From Nonomuraea cypriaca (GTDB lineage: Bacteria; Actinomycetota; Actinomycetes; Streptosporangiales; Streptosporangiaceae): 50,502 nt of DNA. The translations under genes were made by a program, and so were the position numbers. Within the stretch, counting starts at the first letter, position 1. Every line of letters starts with the position of its first letter. Below are positions 49,579 to 50,502 of the stretch, in pieces. The DNA lies in the NCBI RefSeq assembly GCF_015645445.1, contig NZ_JADOGI010000057.1, forward strand, positions 1 through 50,502, read 5' to 3'. The notes beneath the pieces are model-generated. The model had not been told where the DNA came from. It saw only the letters and a list, made by a program, of their open reading frames with translations, and ran no database searches.

Positions 49579-50502
49579 CGCGCTGGGGCGGGTCGCTGCT
49601 GCTCGTCGCCCTGCTGGCCGCCGGGTTCCTGCTGGTCGGGCTCGGCGCCGAGAACTGGGGCGGGCCACCGAGGCGCGACGTCGAGATCGCCGGGCGGATC
49701 CCGGCCACCGTCTTCATGCCTGGACAGCCCCCTCCCGGGCACCCGGCCATCGGGTTCACGCTGCCGCGCCCCGCCGGGCAGCGGCCTCCCGTCGTGGTCA
49801 TCGCGCACGGCCACAGCGCCGACAGGGAGATGATGAGCCCGATCGCGCGCAGCCTGGCCCGAGCCGGGTACGCGGTGCTGGCCTTCGACATCGCCGGTCA
49901 CGGGGCCAGCAGGACGCCCTTCTCCGTCACGCCCTTCGCCTCGGAGCCCGACCGGCTGCGGGCCGATCTCAAGGCCGTGGTCGACTGGCTGGGCGCCTAC
50001 CCCTACGTGGACGGGAAGCGGGTGCTGCTCATGGGGCACTCGCTCGGTGCCGCGCTGGTGATGGACTTCGCCTCACGGGACCCGAGGCCGGTCGCCACCG
50101 TCGCGCTCTCCGGCTCCGTGAACCCGGCCCTGGCCGGGCCGCTGCGGCCGCGCAACGCGCTCTTCCTCGTCGCCGCCGGGGACGCGCAGCCGATCCACGA
50201 GGAGACGATGGGTACGGCGCGGCAGCTCGCGGGCGTGACTCCCGAGGAGGGGCGCACGTACGGCGACCCCGGGGCGGGCCAGGCCGTGCGGCGGAGCCTC
50301 GTCCCTGGCACCGACCACATGACGGTGCTGTACTCGGACACGGCGTTCCGCGAGGCCGTCGCCTGGATGGACACATCGGCCGGCAACCCGGCCAGGCGGC
50401 CACCCGGGCTCGACGACCCGCGCCTCGCCCTCAGCGCGTGGTACCTGCCGTGCGTGCTGGTCCTGATGGCCGGGCTCGGCTTCGCGGCGGGCAGGGCAGC
50501 CC
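49575..50502 (+). CDS. Membrane-anchored alpha/beta hydrolase, runs off the window
   Basis: 309 residues seen, with the 3' end outside. An N-terminal hydrophobic helix (SLLLVALLAAGFLLVGLGAE) anchors it. The hydrolase has the oxyanion motif HGHSADREMM, then DIAGHGASRTP, the nucleophile elbow MGHSLGAAL, and a late GTDHMTVL with the probable catalytic His. At the window edge a second hydrophobic segment begins (YLPCVLVLMAGLGFAAG), so a C-terminal membrane domain is likely. The ATG overlaps the hydratase stop (ATGA). Confidence 0.85.
   Translation, partial: MTRWGGSLLLVALLAAGFLLVGLGAENWGGPPRRDVEIAGRIPATVFMPGQPPPGHPAIGFTLPRPAGQRPPVVVIAHGHSADREMMSPIARSLARAGYAVLAFDIAGHGASRTPFSVTPFASEPDRLRADLKAVVDWLGAYPYVDGKRVLLMGHSLGAALVMDFASRDPRPVATVALSGSVNPALAGPLRPRNALFLVAAGDAQPIHEETMGTARQLAGVTPEEGRTYGDPGAGQAVRRSLVPGTDHMTVLYSDTAFREAVAWMDTSAGNPARRPPGLDDPRLALSAWYLPCVLVLMAGLGFAAGRAA

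Overview
The window is high-GC DNA with GTG and TTG starts, stop/start overlaps (ATGA, GTGA, TGATG) and purine-rich ribosome sites. The gene content (group 1h [NiFe] hydrogenase, bacterial NO synthase, many P450 and MFS genes) points to a filamentous actinobacterium. I infer a member of the Streptosporangiaceae or a relative, but no marker gene here fixes the genus.

Region by region. 1-9.3 kb is accessory DNA: Tn3, IS256 and DDE transposase remnants, a PhoX scrap, a beta-propeller scrap, two regulator/MFS pairs, a TPR protein and a cytochrome P450. 9.5-21.5 kb is a high-affinity group 1h [NiFe]-hydrogenase locus on the plus strand: hypF, hhyS, hhyL, seven accessory or maturation genes (several of unknown function, including a 35-residue membrane peptide), then hypA, hypC, hypD and hypE; hypB is absent. 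A converging minus-strand operon (23.4 to 21.5 kb) adds a CBS-domain protein, two SIS-domain proteins and a second HypC-like protein. Its upstream region has an inverted repeat that resembles a DosR/DevR box.

23.9-30.2 kb is a decayed histidine-utilisation locus: a HutC-type repressor, a divergent NCS1 permease and hutU, then truncated remnants of an allantoate amidohydrolase and hutF, a chimeric amidohydrolase and a GH31 alpha-xylosidase scrap. 30.2-36.7 kb holds ordinary regulator/enzyme pairs: DHFR-like, aldo/keto reductase with TetR, SAF protein, leaderless ArsR-like regulator with MFS, GNAT and a P-loop kinase. 36.9-40.9 kb has two convergent two-component systems, followed by an acyltransferase and a secreted DUF1023-type hydrolase.

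43.4-47.9 kb is the most interesting stretch. On the minus strand it carries a bacterial nitric oxide synthase oxygenase, a P450, an aldehyde dehydrogenase and a methyltransferase. The last three overlap by 4 bp at each junction. Adjacent NOS and P450 genes are the arrangement used for NO-dependent aromatic nitration in thaxtomin and rufomycin/ilamycin biosynthesis. Here there is no peptide synthetase next to them, so this may be an undescribed nitration or NO-linked pathway. The window ends with a methyltransferase, an enoyl-CoA hydratase and a membrane-anchored alpha/beta hydrolase that runs off the edge.
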